From Locusta migratoria (lineage: Eukaryota; Arthropoda; Insecta; Orthoptera; Acrididae): a DNA stretch of 64,000 nt. Below are positions 31,203 through 43,000 of the stretch, in pieces. Position numbers and translations under genes: made by a program. The stretch is taken from assembly GCA_026315105.1 (NCBI GenBank), contig CM048745.1, positions 788,373,390-788,437,389 of the forward strand. Direction: 5' to 3'. The stretch's first letter is position 1, and every line of letters starts with the position of its first letter. The notes beneath the pieces were generated by a model. The model was not told where the DNA came from, did no database searches, and saw only the letters and a program-made list of their open reading frames with translations.

Positions 31203-31450
31203 GTCAGTACGAACGCAACCTTCAACTTGGAGGTCGAGATGTTTTAAGTATTTTAATTGTTTTAAGGTATGTATTTTTAGCATTGACTTTAACTGAAACT
31301 TGTACAATTGGCTTATAACTTGACACGTATTTTATTCTAACTGGTTCTTTTGTATTTATCTTAGAACTGATAATGACCACTCAGTGGTCGAAATCTAGAT
31401 CTGCAAATAAATAAATATTTTCACGACTGATTGCTGAAAAATTTCCAAAA
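31203..31450 (+). repeat. Dispersed 250-bp repeat with hammerhead-like core (copy 2)
   Basis: Partner of 17709-17963, with about a dozen differences. It carries the better-preserved ribozyme core at 31364-31404. Confidence 0.85.
31364..31404 (+). ncRNA. Hammerhead-like core with perfect stem II
   Basis: CTGATAA (31367-31373), stem II GACCAC/GTGGTC with loop TCA (six pairs, no mismatch), GAAA (31390-31393), palindrome ATCTAGAT and triplet ATC (31399-31401). The one deviation is A for G in CUGAUGA. The self-complementary stem III would favour a dimeric hammerhead. Confidence 0.55.
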
Positions 31451-31487
31451 GTCAAATACAGTCGTGGAGCACAAATTCCACCATAGA

Positions 31488-31632
31488 AACAAGCCTGATA
31501 ACTTATAGGCTACTAAAGACGACACAAACATCCATGCCCGAGGGAGGATTCGAACATCAGACGCGGGAGGCCGCGCGATCCGCAACGTGGCGCTCCAGAC
31601 CGCTCGGATAGTCTCGCGCGGCCCGCAGGGCC
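31488..31632 (-). mobile_element. Partial tRNA-derived SINE
   Basis: Minus strand 'gccgcgcgagactatccgag' head, 'atgttcgaatcctccctcgg' B-box region, 'gtgtcgtctttagtagccta'. The 3' body is missing. Confidence 0.8.
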
Positions 31633-32115
31633 ATCGGAGGCTGCACAAGACATTAGGTGTCTCTTCCATGAGATTTGCATTGTATTTAATTACTGATACA
31701 GTCACAATGTGTCGAACGTGCTGAAGCGCGCGTTCGTAAAGTCCCTCTGAAGCAATTACTGTAATGAGATCGAAGGCTAAGTATACAGCGAATGCAGCCT
31801 TATCGTGAATTTGCTGTGCAGCGTTAGCAGGTAATGAGGCAGAGAGCAGATTAGCGCCGCTAGACCTGGCTCCGCGCACGACCACACGACCACACGACCC
31901 CGCCCGCAGCGACCCCTGACCCCGGGGCACGCCCTGTTTGGCTGGAAGCTGCTGATAGCTGATGCCCAGCGTGACTGCGCGTTCCAGTCACAGCCTGCGT
32001 TAAAATGGCTCACTCATTCGCGTACATCAGAGAGCGTGTAGTGGGAAGAAATTTTATCCCTGATACTGCCTTACAGCAGCTCAGTTTTGCAGGTGAAAAC
32101 ATGTTTATTTCTATT
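31633..32115. other. Unassigned, partly GC-rich
   Basis: 31850-31990 is GC-rich ('gcccgcagcgacccctgacc'). A 169-codon minus-strand frame crosses it and the SINE and is not a real gene. Confidence 0.4.
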
Positions 32116-32127
32116 GTTGTTAATAAT

Positions 32128-32324
32128 GTTCAAATGTTTGTGAAGCTTATGGGACTTAACTGCGGGGTCATCGGACCCTAAACTTAAAAAACTACGTATG
32201 AACTACCTTATACCAAGGACAGCACAAATATCCATGCCCGAGAGGGGATTCGAACCCCTGAAGGGGAATGGCCTCGCGCGTCGGAACATAGCGCCTCAAT
32301 GCGCTCGGCCTCTCCGCCGCGGCA
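32128..32324 (-). mobile_element. tRNA-derived SINE
   Basis: Minus strand 'gccgcggcggagaggccgag' head, B-box GGTTCGAATCC, standard body. Target duplication GTTGTTAATAAT at 32116-32127 and 32325-32336. Confidence 0.93.
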
Positions 32325-32342
32325 GTTGTTAATAATTGTTAA

Positions 32343-33118
32343 CCCTTTCCTGCCCGACGGGACTTAAAAGTCCCTGCCCATTTCCAGCGTCATAAAACAA
32401 AATCAAAAGTGATATCTGACTTGTGTTCCTCACGGGACGTTAGTATCCCTCTGATGTGTCATATGAAACGCTCGCTGGCCGAGATTTCTCAATATCTCTG
32501 CTCACAAAGACCAATAAAAAACGGATTATGTATTTGTGTACGATTCGTCAGGCACGTTTTGCTGTCACAAAAAGACGCTCTTGTGTTTTCTCGCGTTGGT
32601 AATTTGGTTTTGTATTGTTTTAGCTAATGAAAACCGATATTATTCAAGGAATAGAGCTCTGACTGGAAGTTTTTAGTACTGGCAGTGTGTCCAAGGCATT
32701 TTGTGTAATTTATTTATGTTGTCTTTTTGTTGCTAGATGTCACTAACAAATTGTTTTAGTTTTGTTTTCTTTTGTTTATGAATTTCGAAATATTAATACG
32801 GTTCAGGGATAACTACAGTTGGCTTTTGTTGCCCCGTTTAGATCAACATCTAAAATGGCATTTCGATATAAAAATTTTGTTATCGCTTTGTTGCTGGTTA
32901 ATCTTTATGTTATCAGTGATAAGCATTGCATAATGTCTCTCAATTGCATTACATCCTCTTGGACTTTGAAGCCAATTTTTTTATTTAATATTTTTTTGCG
33001 TAAAATAAGGAAAACAAAAATGTGTGAATACACTAATGTGCTTTTATTTACTTTGGTAACAAAATAACCAAATATGACGTCATGTGCTCGAATATTTGAT
33101 AGTTTGGGCAGGAAAGGG
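32343..33118. mobile_element. piggyBac-type MITE (776 bp)
   Basis: TTAA (32339-32342) then CCCTTTCCTGCCC at the left; GGGCAGGAAAGGG then TTAA (33119-33122) at the right. Both TIR and TTAA are as expected for piggyBac. No transposase inside. The left TTAA overlaps sequence immediately after the SINE duplication. Confidence 0.92.
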
Positions 33119-33245
33119 TTAATGTTGATTATTTTTATTTTGTGATTCTCAAAACGTTTGTGTTTATAATCTTATGTTTATGTGACAACGGCACAAACCA
33201 CGAGAACAGTATCTTCTCTGCCGGGGCCAGAGATGATATACCTGG

Positions 33246-33254
33246 CTATAAAAC
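33246..33254 (+). promoter_or_regulatory. TATA-like box next to a MITE insertion
   Basis: 'gctataaaacg' with GC-rich DNA following once the MITE is set aside ('cgtcgcgggtcggcggctac'). A plausible core promoter of an LTR or gene, but no transcript start or coding sequence can be attached to it. Confidence 0.25.
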
Positions 33255-33259
33255 GTCGC

Positions 33260-34242
33260 GGGTGATTCTATTTACACTTCGGTAAAATCAGACGTGACGT
33301 CATTATGACGTATCCACACTATCGACGTCCAGAAGAGCGGCGCATCGACTTTTGCGATCGTTCGAGACGTTGGTTTTGGGTGGGACAACATGCTTAATTC
33401 GACATTCTTTCTGAACGGCATACTTTTTTCCTTCGTAGTTTAGTGACAAAACTAGGCCTTACTTAATATTGGTATCACGTTTTGAAAAGCACTGACGGAA
33501 ATTTCAGTAAATGAAAAATGAAAATTATGTCAGAAATAACGCAGACCGAGCCTTAAGAGAACGACAACTTCACACATTTTCGAAAAAAAGAACTAGCATG
33601 TTGCAGCAACTTGGCGGTAGATGAGTACCCAGTTTACGAAATGTTTTACCTGATGTTCGCAGAGCCTCTGTAACAAATGACTGTATTAATATCCAGCTCA
33701 TTTGATTTATAGTTTCGGCGAAAACATACATATACCTACGGCGACTATATGTTGTTTTTGTATGTCACATATTTTGACATGTCCAAGTACACATTCTCGC
33801 TTCATAGCCTGGTAACCGTATTTTGTCCTCTTAGTTTAACGTAGACTCCGTACTACAATGCAACTCGGTAGCATTTTTCGCTTAGAGAAAAAGTTTGCAT
33901 TAGTTTTAAACAAAACCTTCACAAATGGGCCACGATGACAACATCAGATTTAGCTGAATAACGTTTCAGAGCTCACAATGTAGGTCCTTTTTCGGAAAGT
34001 TTATAGCTTCTTACTTCCAAAAAAAGAAAGCAAAGTTATAGCTTCCGAAACTGTAATGAATATACCATTACCAACTGAAGATATTATCAGCTACTCCTTT
34101 AATTCGTCTGCTACAATTGCAACCGCAGTTTTGCGTCTAGAACGACCACACAAGTCGATCATGGCTCCAGTCGTCTTCGATAGTGTGGATACGTCATAAT
34201 GACGTCACGTCTGATTTTACCGAAGTGTAAATAGAATCACCC
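33260..34242. mobile_element. Mutator-type MITE (983 bp)
   Basis: TIRs of about 65 bp beginning GGGTGATTCTATTTACACTT, the right one fully inverted and nearly identical. Target duplication AAACGTCGC (33251-33259 and 34243-34251); 9 bp is the Mutator size. No coding capacity. Confidence 0.9.
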
Positions 34243-34251
34243 AAACGTCGC

Positions 34252-34747
34252 GGGTCGGCGGCTACGGGACGAGAGAAGATCTTGTTAAGAAATTCTGTTG
34301 CCAACCGTCATAATCAAGGAGATAAGAATACAGGGAGACGCTCTTACGCTGAAAAATTGAAGTCTGCCTCCGCCATATTGCTAAGTTTTGGAGAAGTGTT
34401 AGTATTGTAGAGCTGATGTTAAAAGTCACTTAACAGAGGAATAAAATGTCCGGTGGTTTTGTCGTGACGCACACAGTGTTAAAAGACTACAAATTAACTT
34501 TAAAAACTAAATTTTCAAATATATTAGGATGAGTATTTCTTATATTTACTCAAGAAAGTACATTGTTTGAAAGTATTTACTTTGCACTGACTTTTAGTTC
34601 AATGCATTAACAGTAAGAGGGTCGATTTAACAAGCCGTTTTGAGAAATAGCATTCCACAACTCATCAAGACGTTGGACAGGCTTCAATTGTTCGCCATTT
34701 CGCCATCTCTCTTTATTGTAACCTCCTTGGTCATAATCGAATCATTG

Positions 34748-34794
<47 letters not shown>

Positions 34795-35040
34795 AGAATA
34801 AATACTATTTACCAATTACGTATGTCAAAAACAAGTCCATTTCTTATTATGATACTTATGTGTACGCGTCTGGTCTAGTAACGTAGTAACGTATGTTACA
34901 TGAAATAAAACTTTAAAATTTTACTTCTAGTATCTGAATCTTAAACAATATTTAATTACTATGCTGAATTTATATTTAAGTTTTTATGCTGTTATTAGGG
35001 ACTTATGAATATTTTTTAGAGCGAAGAAAGTGTGTTCGAG
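34252..35040. other. Unassigned DNA with poly(A) run
   Basis: A homopolymer of about 45 A lies at 34749-34793. No tail-bearing element is recognised in front of it. Confidence 0.5.
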
Positions 35041-35044
35041 TTTT

Positions 35045-35195
35045 ATGTTCAAATGTTTGTAAAGCTTACAACCTACTTATGACCTACCTTATACTAAAGA
35101 CAGCGCAATCATTCATGCCAGAAGGGCAATCGAACCCCCGACGGGGAACGGCCTCGCGAATCGCAGCATAGCGCCTCAATGCGCTCGGATACTCG
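35045..35195 (-). mobile_element. Diverged tRNA-derived SINE
   Basis: Minus strand 'ccgagtatccgagcgcattg' head, 'cgtcgggggttcgattgccc', body lacking the 'gggactgatgacc' block, end 'aaacatttgaacataaaa'. It abuts the truncated Tc1 transposase. Confidence 0.8.
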
Positions 35196-36318
35196 GACTG
35201 ACGTATTGTGACGAGCCAATTGCTCGGCCACCATTGACCAGACTTTTCTATTGGTGAGAGATCTGGAGAATGTACTGGCCAGGGTAGCAGTCGAACATTT
35301 TCCGTATCCATAAAGGCCCGTAAGGACATGCAACATGTAGTCGTGCATTACCCTGCTGAAATATAGAGTTTCGCAGGAATCGAATGAAGGGTAGAGCACG
35401 GCTCGTACCACATCTGAAATGTAACGGCCACTGTTCAAAGTGTCGTCGATGCGAACAAGAGCTGACCGAGACGTGTAACCAATGGCACCCCATACCATCA
35501 CGCCGGATGATACACCAGTATGGCGATGACGAATACACGCTTCCCATGTGCGTTCACTCGACAAACGCGGATGCGACCATCTTGATGGTGTTAACAGAAC
35601 CTGGATCCATCCGAAAAAATGACGTTTTGCCATTTGTGCACCCAGGTTCGTCGTTGGATACTCATTCTCAGGCGCTCCTGTCTGTGCTGCAGCGTCAAGG
35701 GTAACCGCAGCCATGGTCTCCGAGCTGATAGTCCATGCTGCTGCAAACGGCGCCGAGCTGTTCGTGCAGATGGTTGTTGTCTTGCAAACGTCCCCATCTG
35801 TTTCCTCAGGGACCGAGACGTGGCTGCACGATCCGTTGCCGCCATGGGGATAAGATGCCTGTCATCTACAATGCTAGTGACACGAGGCCGTTGGGATCCA
35901 GCACGGCGTTCCGTATTGCCCTCCAGAACCCACCGATTCCATATTCTGCTAACAGTCATTGGATCGCGACTAACGCGAGCAACAATGTCGCGATACGATA
36001 AACCGCAATCGCGATAGGCTACAATCCGACCTTTATTCTAGTCGGAAACGTGATAGTACGCATTTCTCCTCCTTACACGTGGCATCACAACAACGTTTCA
36101 CCAGGCAACGTCGGTCAACTGCTGTTTGCGTATGAGAAATCGGTTGGACACTTTCCTCTTGCCAGCACGTTGTAGGTGTTGCCACCGGCGCCAACCTTGG
36201 GTGAATGCTCTGAAAAGCTAATCATTTGCATAGCACAGCACCTTCTTCCTGTCGGTTAAATTTCGGTTCTGTAGCACATCATCTTCGTGCTGTTGCAGTT
36301 TTAATGGCCAGGAGTGTA
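35196..36318 (-). pseudogene. Tc1-like DNA transposon, transposase 3'-truncated
   Basis: Minus-strand frames: ISRIWNRWVLEG and QRPRVTSIVDDRHLIPMA (helix-turn-helix region, about 35850-35955), RTARRRLQQHGLSARRPWLR, WVHKWQNVIFSDGSRF (first catalytic Asp kept, E to G next), TWEACIRHRHTG, GVMVWGAIGYTSRSALV (about 35470-35520), the frameshifted equivalent of 'IFQQ-N-AR-H-VA' and LLPWPVHSPDLSPIE (about 35245-35290, last acidic residue kept). The 5' UTR runs to about 36318. The C-terminus is replaced by a SINE. Confidence 0.85.
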
Positions 36319-36780
36319 GGAACGGTCAGGAACGAAGTCTGGTGCGGTCTACCTAAAAACTTTGATATACAAGCTTTGAAAGTTCAAGCAGTTTTCATTG
36401 AAGTTTGCTAAAACTATAATGGAGAGAAATTTAAATCGGCCGTTCCAGTACAAGAGCAATAACGACGCGGAAGGCAAGTATTAAAAAAAAAGGTAAAACG
36501 AGAATCAGCGATAAAGACTGGTGCGAACCACTTGGCCCGATTTCACATTTTAGCAGCTTTTATGCCGTGGAATTTATTGCATTAGGAGCTATCGAAATGA
36601 CTACTAATTACTCGCGCCTTTTGTACCGAGTAAGAATATGGATTTCAGTGCAGCAATTACACAGAACGTTAAGTATTCCTAAGGACGTAACAAAAAGGAT
36701 GTAGACTGCGTTCTCAGTCATCAACGTTTCGTATACTTTTCAATTATTTTGCGAATTTACGTTACTATATGTGTTGACCA
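36319..36780. other. Unassigned
   Basis: No repeat or coding motif recognised. Confidence 0.5.
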
Positions 36781-36794
36781 AACTATGCTGTTTT

Positions 36795-36996
36795 GCCGGC
36801 CGCGATGGCCGAGGTGACTGAGGCGCTCCAGGCATGGTCAGCACGGCCACTACGGTCGGGGGTTCGAATTCCCCCTCGGGCATGGATATTTGTGCCGTCC
36901 TAGTTCGTAAGTAGTTCATAAGTAGTTTGTAAGTTTAGGGACTGATGACCCTGTAGTTAAGTCCCATAAGCTTAACAAACACTTGAACATTTTTTG
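36795..36996 (+). mobile_element. tRNA-derived SINE
   Basis: GCCGGCCGCGATGGCCGAGG head, GGTTCGAATTCC B-box, full body. Target duplication AACTATGCTGTTTT at 36781-36794 and 36997-37010. Confidence 0.95.
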
Positions 36997-37010
36997 AACT
37001 ATGCTGTTTT

Positions 37011-37922
37011 GATCACACGTAAGTTACACGTATTGGCCTTGTGCGGCTCTGTTCAAAAAATATGGCTCGTTGCAGTCTCAGGGTCGAACCGTACTCGTCT
37101 GCTGTCAAGCCCAGCAACTGCAGTAGCTACAGTAGCTTGTACCCGTGATCCTATACTGTATGCATAGGCTATCATTTGCGAAATAATAATGAAACAAAAT
37201 AATGATAAACGATTCAAAAAATTTTATTCTAAAGCTTGGAAATAATGTTGGGAACGCCAGATAACGCAGATGAATAACGTTTATTCAAACACAGGTTTTG
37301 ATTTGTAGGAAGTAGTCATACTGAAACAGTAACAATAAACAGAAATAAATCCTATAAAATGAGCAGAACAGATGCGTTAACTGCATCATGAGAATGGTAG
37401 CAAAATCCCCAACAAAGTAGTGTCTACGATGCTCTGACACTAATTCCATTTCGCGATCACACAACACGAAATAATCTTCAGCTCGAAAATAGTTCAAATC
37501 TTAGTCTGACAAATAACATATCAATACTCGTCAAATCTCGTCTGAAATCACATGCAATGGAATCGGAAAAAAGTAATGTTGTTTAACTGGCGCTCATTTG
37601 GCTTTGCCAAAATTAAGTCCCGGCAAAGCGGCCGTGCGCCACGCAGATTCTGACGCAAACGAAGCACTTCGTCTACTCTGGCAGGTGCTCTTCCTTCCAA
37701 GACGAGCGATAAATTTTCTTCCCCAGCCAAATCTCCATAAATCATACGAGTGATGTTAAGAATTGGAAATACTAAGAAACCCGAAATTCTCAACGCAGCT
37801 AATGTTCTCTGACGATTCAATATTTACGAGACACGGAGAAATTCGACGCAATACATTTTTGGACACTTGAGCTTGCTCGTCAACGTTCTTAGTCCGTAAA
37901 CTTTTGGTGCGGCATCATGGAC
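37011..37922. other. Unassigned
   Basis: Short open frames only (90 codons at 37548-37820, minus strand, no recognised domain). Confidence 0.45.
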
Positions 37923-37934
37923 AACAACTTATCG

Positions 37935-38469
37935 GTTGAAACTTCCTGGCAGATTAAAATTGTGTACTGAACCGGGACTCGAACCTGGGACCTTTGCCTT
38001 TCGCGGGCAAGCGCACTACCGACTGTGCTATCCCGACACGACTCACGATGCCGCCCCACAACTTTACTTCCGCCAGTACCCCGCCACCTACTTTTCAAAT
38101 TTCACAGAAGCTCTACTGCGAACCATGCAAGATTAGCACTCCTGGAAGAAAGGATATGGTGGAGGCATGGGTTAGCCAAAGCCTAAGGGATGTTTCCAGA
38201 ATGAAACTTTCACTCTGGAAACATCCCTTAGGCTGTAGCTAAGCCATGTCTCCACCATATCCTTTCTTCCAGGAGTGCTAGTCTTGCATGGTTCGCAGGA
38301 GAGCTTCTGTGAAGTTTGGAAAGTAGGAGGCGGGGTACTGGCGGAAGTGCGCTTGCCCGCGAAAGGCAAAGGTCCCAGGTTCGAGTCCCGGTTCCGGCAC
38401 ACAATTTTATTCTGCCAGGAAGTTTCATATCAGCGCACACTCCGCTGCAGAGTGAAAGTATCATTCTGG
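37935..38469. mobile_element. Fold-back tRNA-like element (535 bp)
   Basis: Flanked by AACTTATCGGTT (37923-37934 and 38470-38481). The left half (37935-38202) and right half (38213-38430) are inverted copies sharing 'gaaacttcctggcag', 'cctttgcctttcgcgggcaa' and 'cctttcttccaggagtgcta'. The right half lacks the A-box part of the tRNA-like head. The right-hand end adds 'atatcagcgcacactccgct'. B-box GGTTCGAGTCCCG. The 12-bp duplication implies insertion as one unit by a LINE-type mechanism. Confidence 0.85.
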
Positions 38470-38481
38470 AACTTATCGGTT

Positions 38482-39394
38482 AATTATTCTAAAAGGCGCA
38501 TTGAACGGCAAAAGAAATCGTCAATTACTACAAGATGCACTACACATTTTGTTGCAAAAGGTAACGCTCATAGTGCGGCAGAAGGTATGATTGCAATGTT
38601 ATTGTTCTCTGGCATGTTACTCTGCAAGAGCCCAAGAAGCATTGAATCGCGGGTTTTAGCTGGACGGCAGAGGTGGTCCGGTAACATGGACTGCCCGACA
38701 CCAGTCCCTACATTTTTTTTTTCTCCTGGGGTTATCTGAAGAATAAAGTGTATACAGGAACAACAAGCACTCAGCACAACATTACAAAGTGTATCAAACG
38801 TGCATGCAGAAACATGCGCTCAAGTTATATACGAGATATGTTCAAACAATTACGGAACTTTGTCCACAAAAATTTCTAGACTACGCTTTTACTTATTTTG
38901 AATGGCCTCCTTGTAAACTGTCATTTTCCACATTCTAAACCGTTTCCGCTTCCAGAAGCAGTCTTGTTCTGATTTATTGCTGAATCTCGCGAAACGCCGT
39001 CTGCGAATTTTCTTTTATCTCGTCTATCGTTTTCAAATTTTCGTCCTTTCAGCTTAGGAAATAAAAAAAAGACTCTGCAGAGGCCAAGTTGAAGAATAAG
39101 GGAGATGAGTGAGAACAAAGATTACGTTGTTTTGGCCTACTTAAGGTTACGGTAGTAACACTAAAAGTGGACTTTTGCGATCGTGTTTTGACAGCTCGAA
39201 ATTTAAAAGAAAATAAAGCCTTAATCGTTCATCTGACACGGAAACTGAATACATGAATTTGTCGAGGAGCAATTTCTCTACAACTTTGCTATCTTTTTTT
39301 TAATTATTATTATTTTTTCCATCCACTCTCATAAGCACATAATGTTTTCCCTCTTGCACGTTTTATGTGTCTACGTACACAATATGAACCAGTA
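38482..39394. other. Unassigned
   Basis: No feature supported. Confidence 0.45.
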
Positions 39395-39616
39395 CCGATC
39401 GGTATATCTTACACCGCTGGTTTTTTTCTTTGGGGAGCAGTGAAGGATGCTGTTTACCAACATGAACCAACAACACCAGAGGACATAAAGCAACGCATTA
39501 TTGATGCTTGTACAGCCATCAAAGAGGAAACAGTAGCACGAAGTAGGGCATCCTTCATCCGCAGAGTGACCCTATGTATGCAAGCCAATGATTGTCACTT
39601 TGAGCATGATATGTGA
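39395..39616 (+). pseudogene. DDE transposase C-terminal fragment
   Basis: SYTAGFFLWGAVKDAVYQHE then PTTPEDIKQRIIDACTAI and VTLCMQANDCHFEHDM to a stop. This matches the end of mariner/Tc-type insect transposases with 'DFFLWG-x-x-KD-x-VY...HFEH'. The DFFLWG acidic residue is replaced by G. Only about 73 residues remain. Confidence 0.65.
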
Positions 39617-39959
39617 ACGCTATCTTTAGTATGTAGTGCTAGTATCACAGTGCAAGTTTCTACAAAGGGCCATTTTACCCAGTGATGTTCAGAAACATTT
39701 GTTTGAAACAATTTGTCATGTAACGCATTAGATAAACATAACATTGATAATTAGGTGGTAATAAAACTAATTGGTTAAACATGTTTACATTCATCTTCTA
39801 CGTCTTACCTGAACTTCCCAAATCAAAACATTTTTACCTAAACAACGGTAAAACCGTTAGTCCACTTTCTCGTTTCACTAAAACCATCAACATGAATTTT
39901 ACTATTATGAGTGAATGATTCACTGTCACTTGCGCTAGATCTACAGTAAAGTAAAGCGA

Positions 39960-40531
39960 AGTTAACTTTGTGACTAACGTTGCGGTGCAGTGTACACGGA
40001 TATGTTACAGAACTGCATCACCCCTAGCCTATGGGATAAATACCTGCTGGAATGTACGACTTTAATGCAAGATGGCAGCAGACCGTATTATTCGTTTCGG
40101 ACCTCTTGGCAAGTATGGAAGTGCGATTACGCATGTCAATCACATAGCGAATGCGGGCAGCATGGGGTTCACGCGTGAGCCTCAGGACGTGAGCTAGCAG
40201 CGCATTTCGGGTTTTTAAAGCGTCAACTTCGCGTCGCAATATCTCGGGATGTAATTGGAATATTGCGATACAATCAACGCCATTGTTTATGTGATTTGTC
40301 ATGCTATGGATTGCTGAAGAAAAAAAATAGGGTGTCCATTTAAAAAAAAAAAAAAGAAAAAAAAAGTTTGTGTTAAAAAAAACACATTTTGCTTTCGTTT
40401 TACAATGTTTCCAAATATGTACATTTATGGGCCCCAGCTGTACATTGACACCGGTGAAAGTCGTTTTCCAATAGCTGTTATTGTTCCGGAGATATTTGGG
40501 GTGGACAAGATAGCTGGGACACCCTGTATAT
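39960..40531 (-). mobile_element. DNA-transposon remnant with GGGTGTCC ends
   Basis: Right end GGACACCCTGTA at about 40520-40531. An inverted TAGGGTGTCC occurs at 40328-40337, so 40328-40531 could be a MITE in its own right. The whole stretch to 39960 resembles a common orthopteran repeat ('ccagctatcttgtccacccc' on the minus strand). No transposase is readable. A 181-codon minus frame is not supported as a gene. Confidence 0.5.
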
Positions 40532-40744
40532 TCTTCAGAGAGATCGATGCTTTGCCGTCGTTTGTTCATGTTCGTTCTGGGTTATTTCTCTCTTTTCATT
40601 GGTTCTTCGGTTTGATCGGTACTTTGTGGACGTTGGTTTGTTTTGTTCTGTTTCGATGGCTTCGTCGATCGCTCAGTTTTCTCGTTACAGAGGGCGTCGA
40701 GCTACCATCCGGCAACCCTCTAACCGAGCGTGCTGAGCAACCGC

Positions 40745-40832
40745 GCCCTAGCAAGTTTCGAACCACCGTCTAACATGTTCGTACATCACACACTAATTCC
40801 TCGCCCATTACGCTATGGCGAACAGCTGCGAG
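40745..40832 (-). repeat. Possible tRNA-like SINE head
   Basis: Minus strand 'catagcgtaatgggcgagg' (A-box-like) and 'ggtggttcgaaacttgcta' (B-box-like) about 50 nt apart. No body recognised. Confidence 0.35.
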
Positions 40833-43000
40833 ACTAATCCGTAATTCTCGTACCATCGATGGTAGGTGTTCACTAGCTAAGTAACTAACATTAGATTATA
40901 ATTCATTGTCCTAAGTACGACGGGTTTTGTATAATTTTCAGTGCGCCATTGCTTTGAAATGAAAACGATTGAGTTATAATAAGAAAGTAATCAAGTAGAG
41001 AAAGCAAAATGGTGTACGCAAAAGAGATTTCGGGCGAGGGATGTCACGTGACCGATTTTCGAACGCCAAATGTACGCTGTGTTCCATTTAGGCTATAGTC
41101 AGTCGTCGCTACGTTCTATAATTTACCAGCATGGCTATTAATGTTTGAGATTAACAAATTTACAGAAGAAAGAGCTTAGAAGCTACCAAAGATACCAATC
41201 AGAAAATTACGGGGAAAAAAATTAGGAAAATTATTACATACATGTAAAATAAATGGCAAACTAATTAGCGTTGGAGTGCTGTGCAGGCAGAACATTACAA
41301 AAAGAATCGATGAGCGGTTACTTTAACAAGAGATCCATCGGTGGTTGAAATTTGGCTGTAAATGAAATTTTCATAACATCATAATCACTCGCCGAACAGT
41401 GGATGGCAGTTCGTCAATATCAAACTACGACTCGTGTAGCAGACCGTAAAGTAAGATAAGTGACATGATAAAATTCGGATAGGAACATTACGTAAGTCAA
41501 ACACTTCGGACTTCCAAAAAATTTACAAGAAAACTGACTGCCGATTCTATTGCCGGTAAATGATAATAGTATAGAATAAATTTTGAAAAAAAGAGGGCCT
41601 GGCTACACGAAATATCACCATTCAATATTAACTAAAAACAGTGCCATCCATTGTTGCGGTGATGCAACAAGGCTGAAAGAAAGCATTATGGACGGAGGGA
41701 GGAAAAGGCAAAATTAATAATAAAAATTCATAAGTGCGAATTTAAGTGAATGGAGGACTTTATTTATAAACGTAAGATCCCCGCGCAGTACATATATTTA
41801 CCTGACTGTACAAAATACACTTAACACTGGCCACAAATAATAAAATACTGCTCTATTCTGCAAGATGCTATCGCTAGGAGTACAAGCCAAAAGTACTTAC
41901 TATCAGATGCCTTTAAAAAAAACTAAATACAAATTTTAAAAAATAAAAAAAATGCAAGGGATGTTCTTAAATTGTTTCTCTGGCATTCATAGATAATTAT
42001 TTTTTACATCTGGAATAATATAAAAATACAAAATTTTCTTTTGCTAATAGTCGGGAAAGGAAACCGTATCATTATTGTTCGTTCCAGGATATAGTCATTC
42101 GTAACCAGTACAGGCAAAGAAATTAAACTTTGGATAAACTACCAAGGCAAGACAGGTGATATTATTTTAACGGAAAAATATAATGAAAATGTGGGAGAGA
42201 TATTAAAATGATAGTTTAAAGAGGTTGTGAGATTACCGCCCAATAGAAATGCTGGTAATTAATAGCATTTGATAATTAAACAGTATGAAGTTCACTGCAA
42301 ACATTGACCATGCCAGTGCACTAAATGTTACACAATTTTAATCTTATTAATTATGGTAGCAATGCATGTACACAGTTGGGTGACAACATTTATAGTTAGG
42401 TCATAGGTAGAAATTCTCCACGTTGAGATTTGCTGTGTGCTTGTAGCTGACGAGAGGCCAGCGAGCAGGTTGTTCCAGCTTAGGATTTTCCACTTTTCGT
42501 TTCCGGTGAGGGGAGAGGGACAATGGCGAGTGCCAGGTGGAGTGCAGTGCACAGCGTGAATAAAATATTCTAATACTACTGGCATTTGAAGTAATACGAT
42601 GCAGTTAGGAACCTTTAAGGCCCTCATTACAAAATAGCCTGTTGATAAATAAACAATACATTAGCTGATATAGTCACATCTGGCGTAATATGTTTAATTG
42701 ACAATGAAAAGTAATAAATTACCAATGAATACAAGACAGTTACACAACTAGCATGGCAATGTTTGTTTATAAAAATAATATATTAACTATTTCTCATTTT
42801 ATTTTCAATTAATCTTGTGTATTTTATCTTGAGTATTCAGTTAAATCACTTATCTGTGACATAAGAAATTGCACGATTATGATAAATAGTACAAAGGATG
42901 TTTATACCAATATAAAAACCTAAGAAGACATTTATTTAATGTGTAGTGTAATTATTTTGATTTTAAGTAAAGTTTTAGAAATGTATTGGCTGAGTTCTGT
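40833..43000. other. AT-rich, unassigned
   Basis: No coding or repeat signal that I can name. Confidence 0.45.

Noticed and set aside
31421..31930. 169-codon minus-strand frame
   Set aside because: It runs through a SINE and a GC-rich stretch; the protein is translated SINE sequence in part.
40024..40569. 181-codon minus-strand frame
   Set aside because: It is translated repeat sequence crossing a poly(A) run, without transposase motifs.
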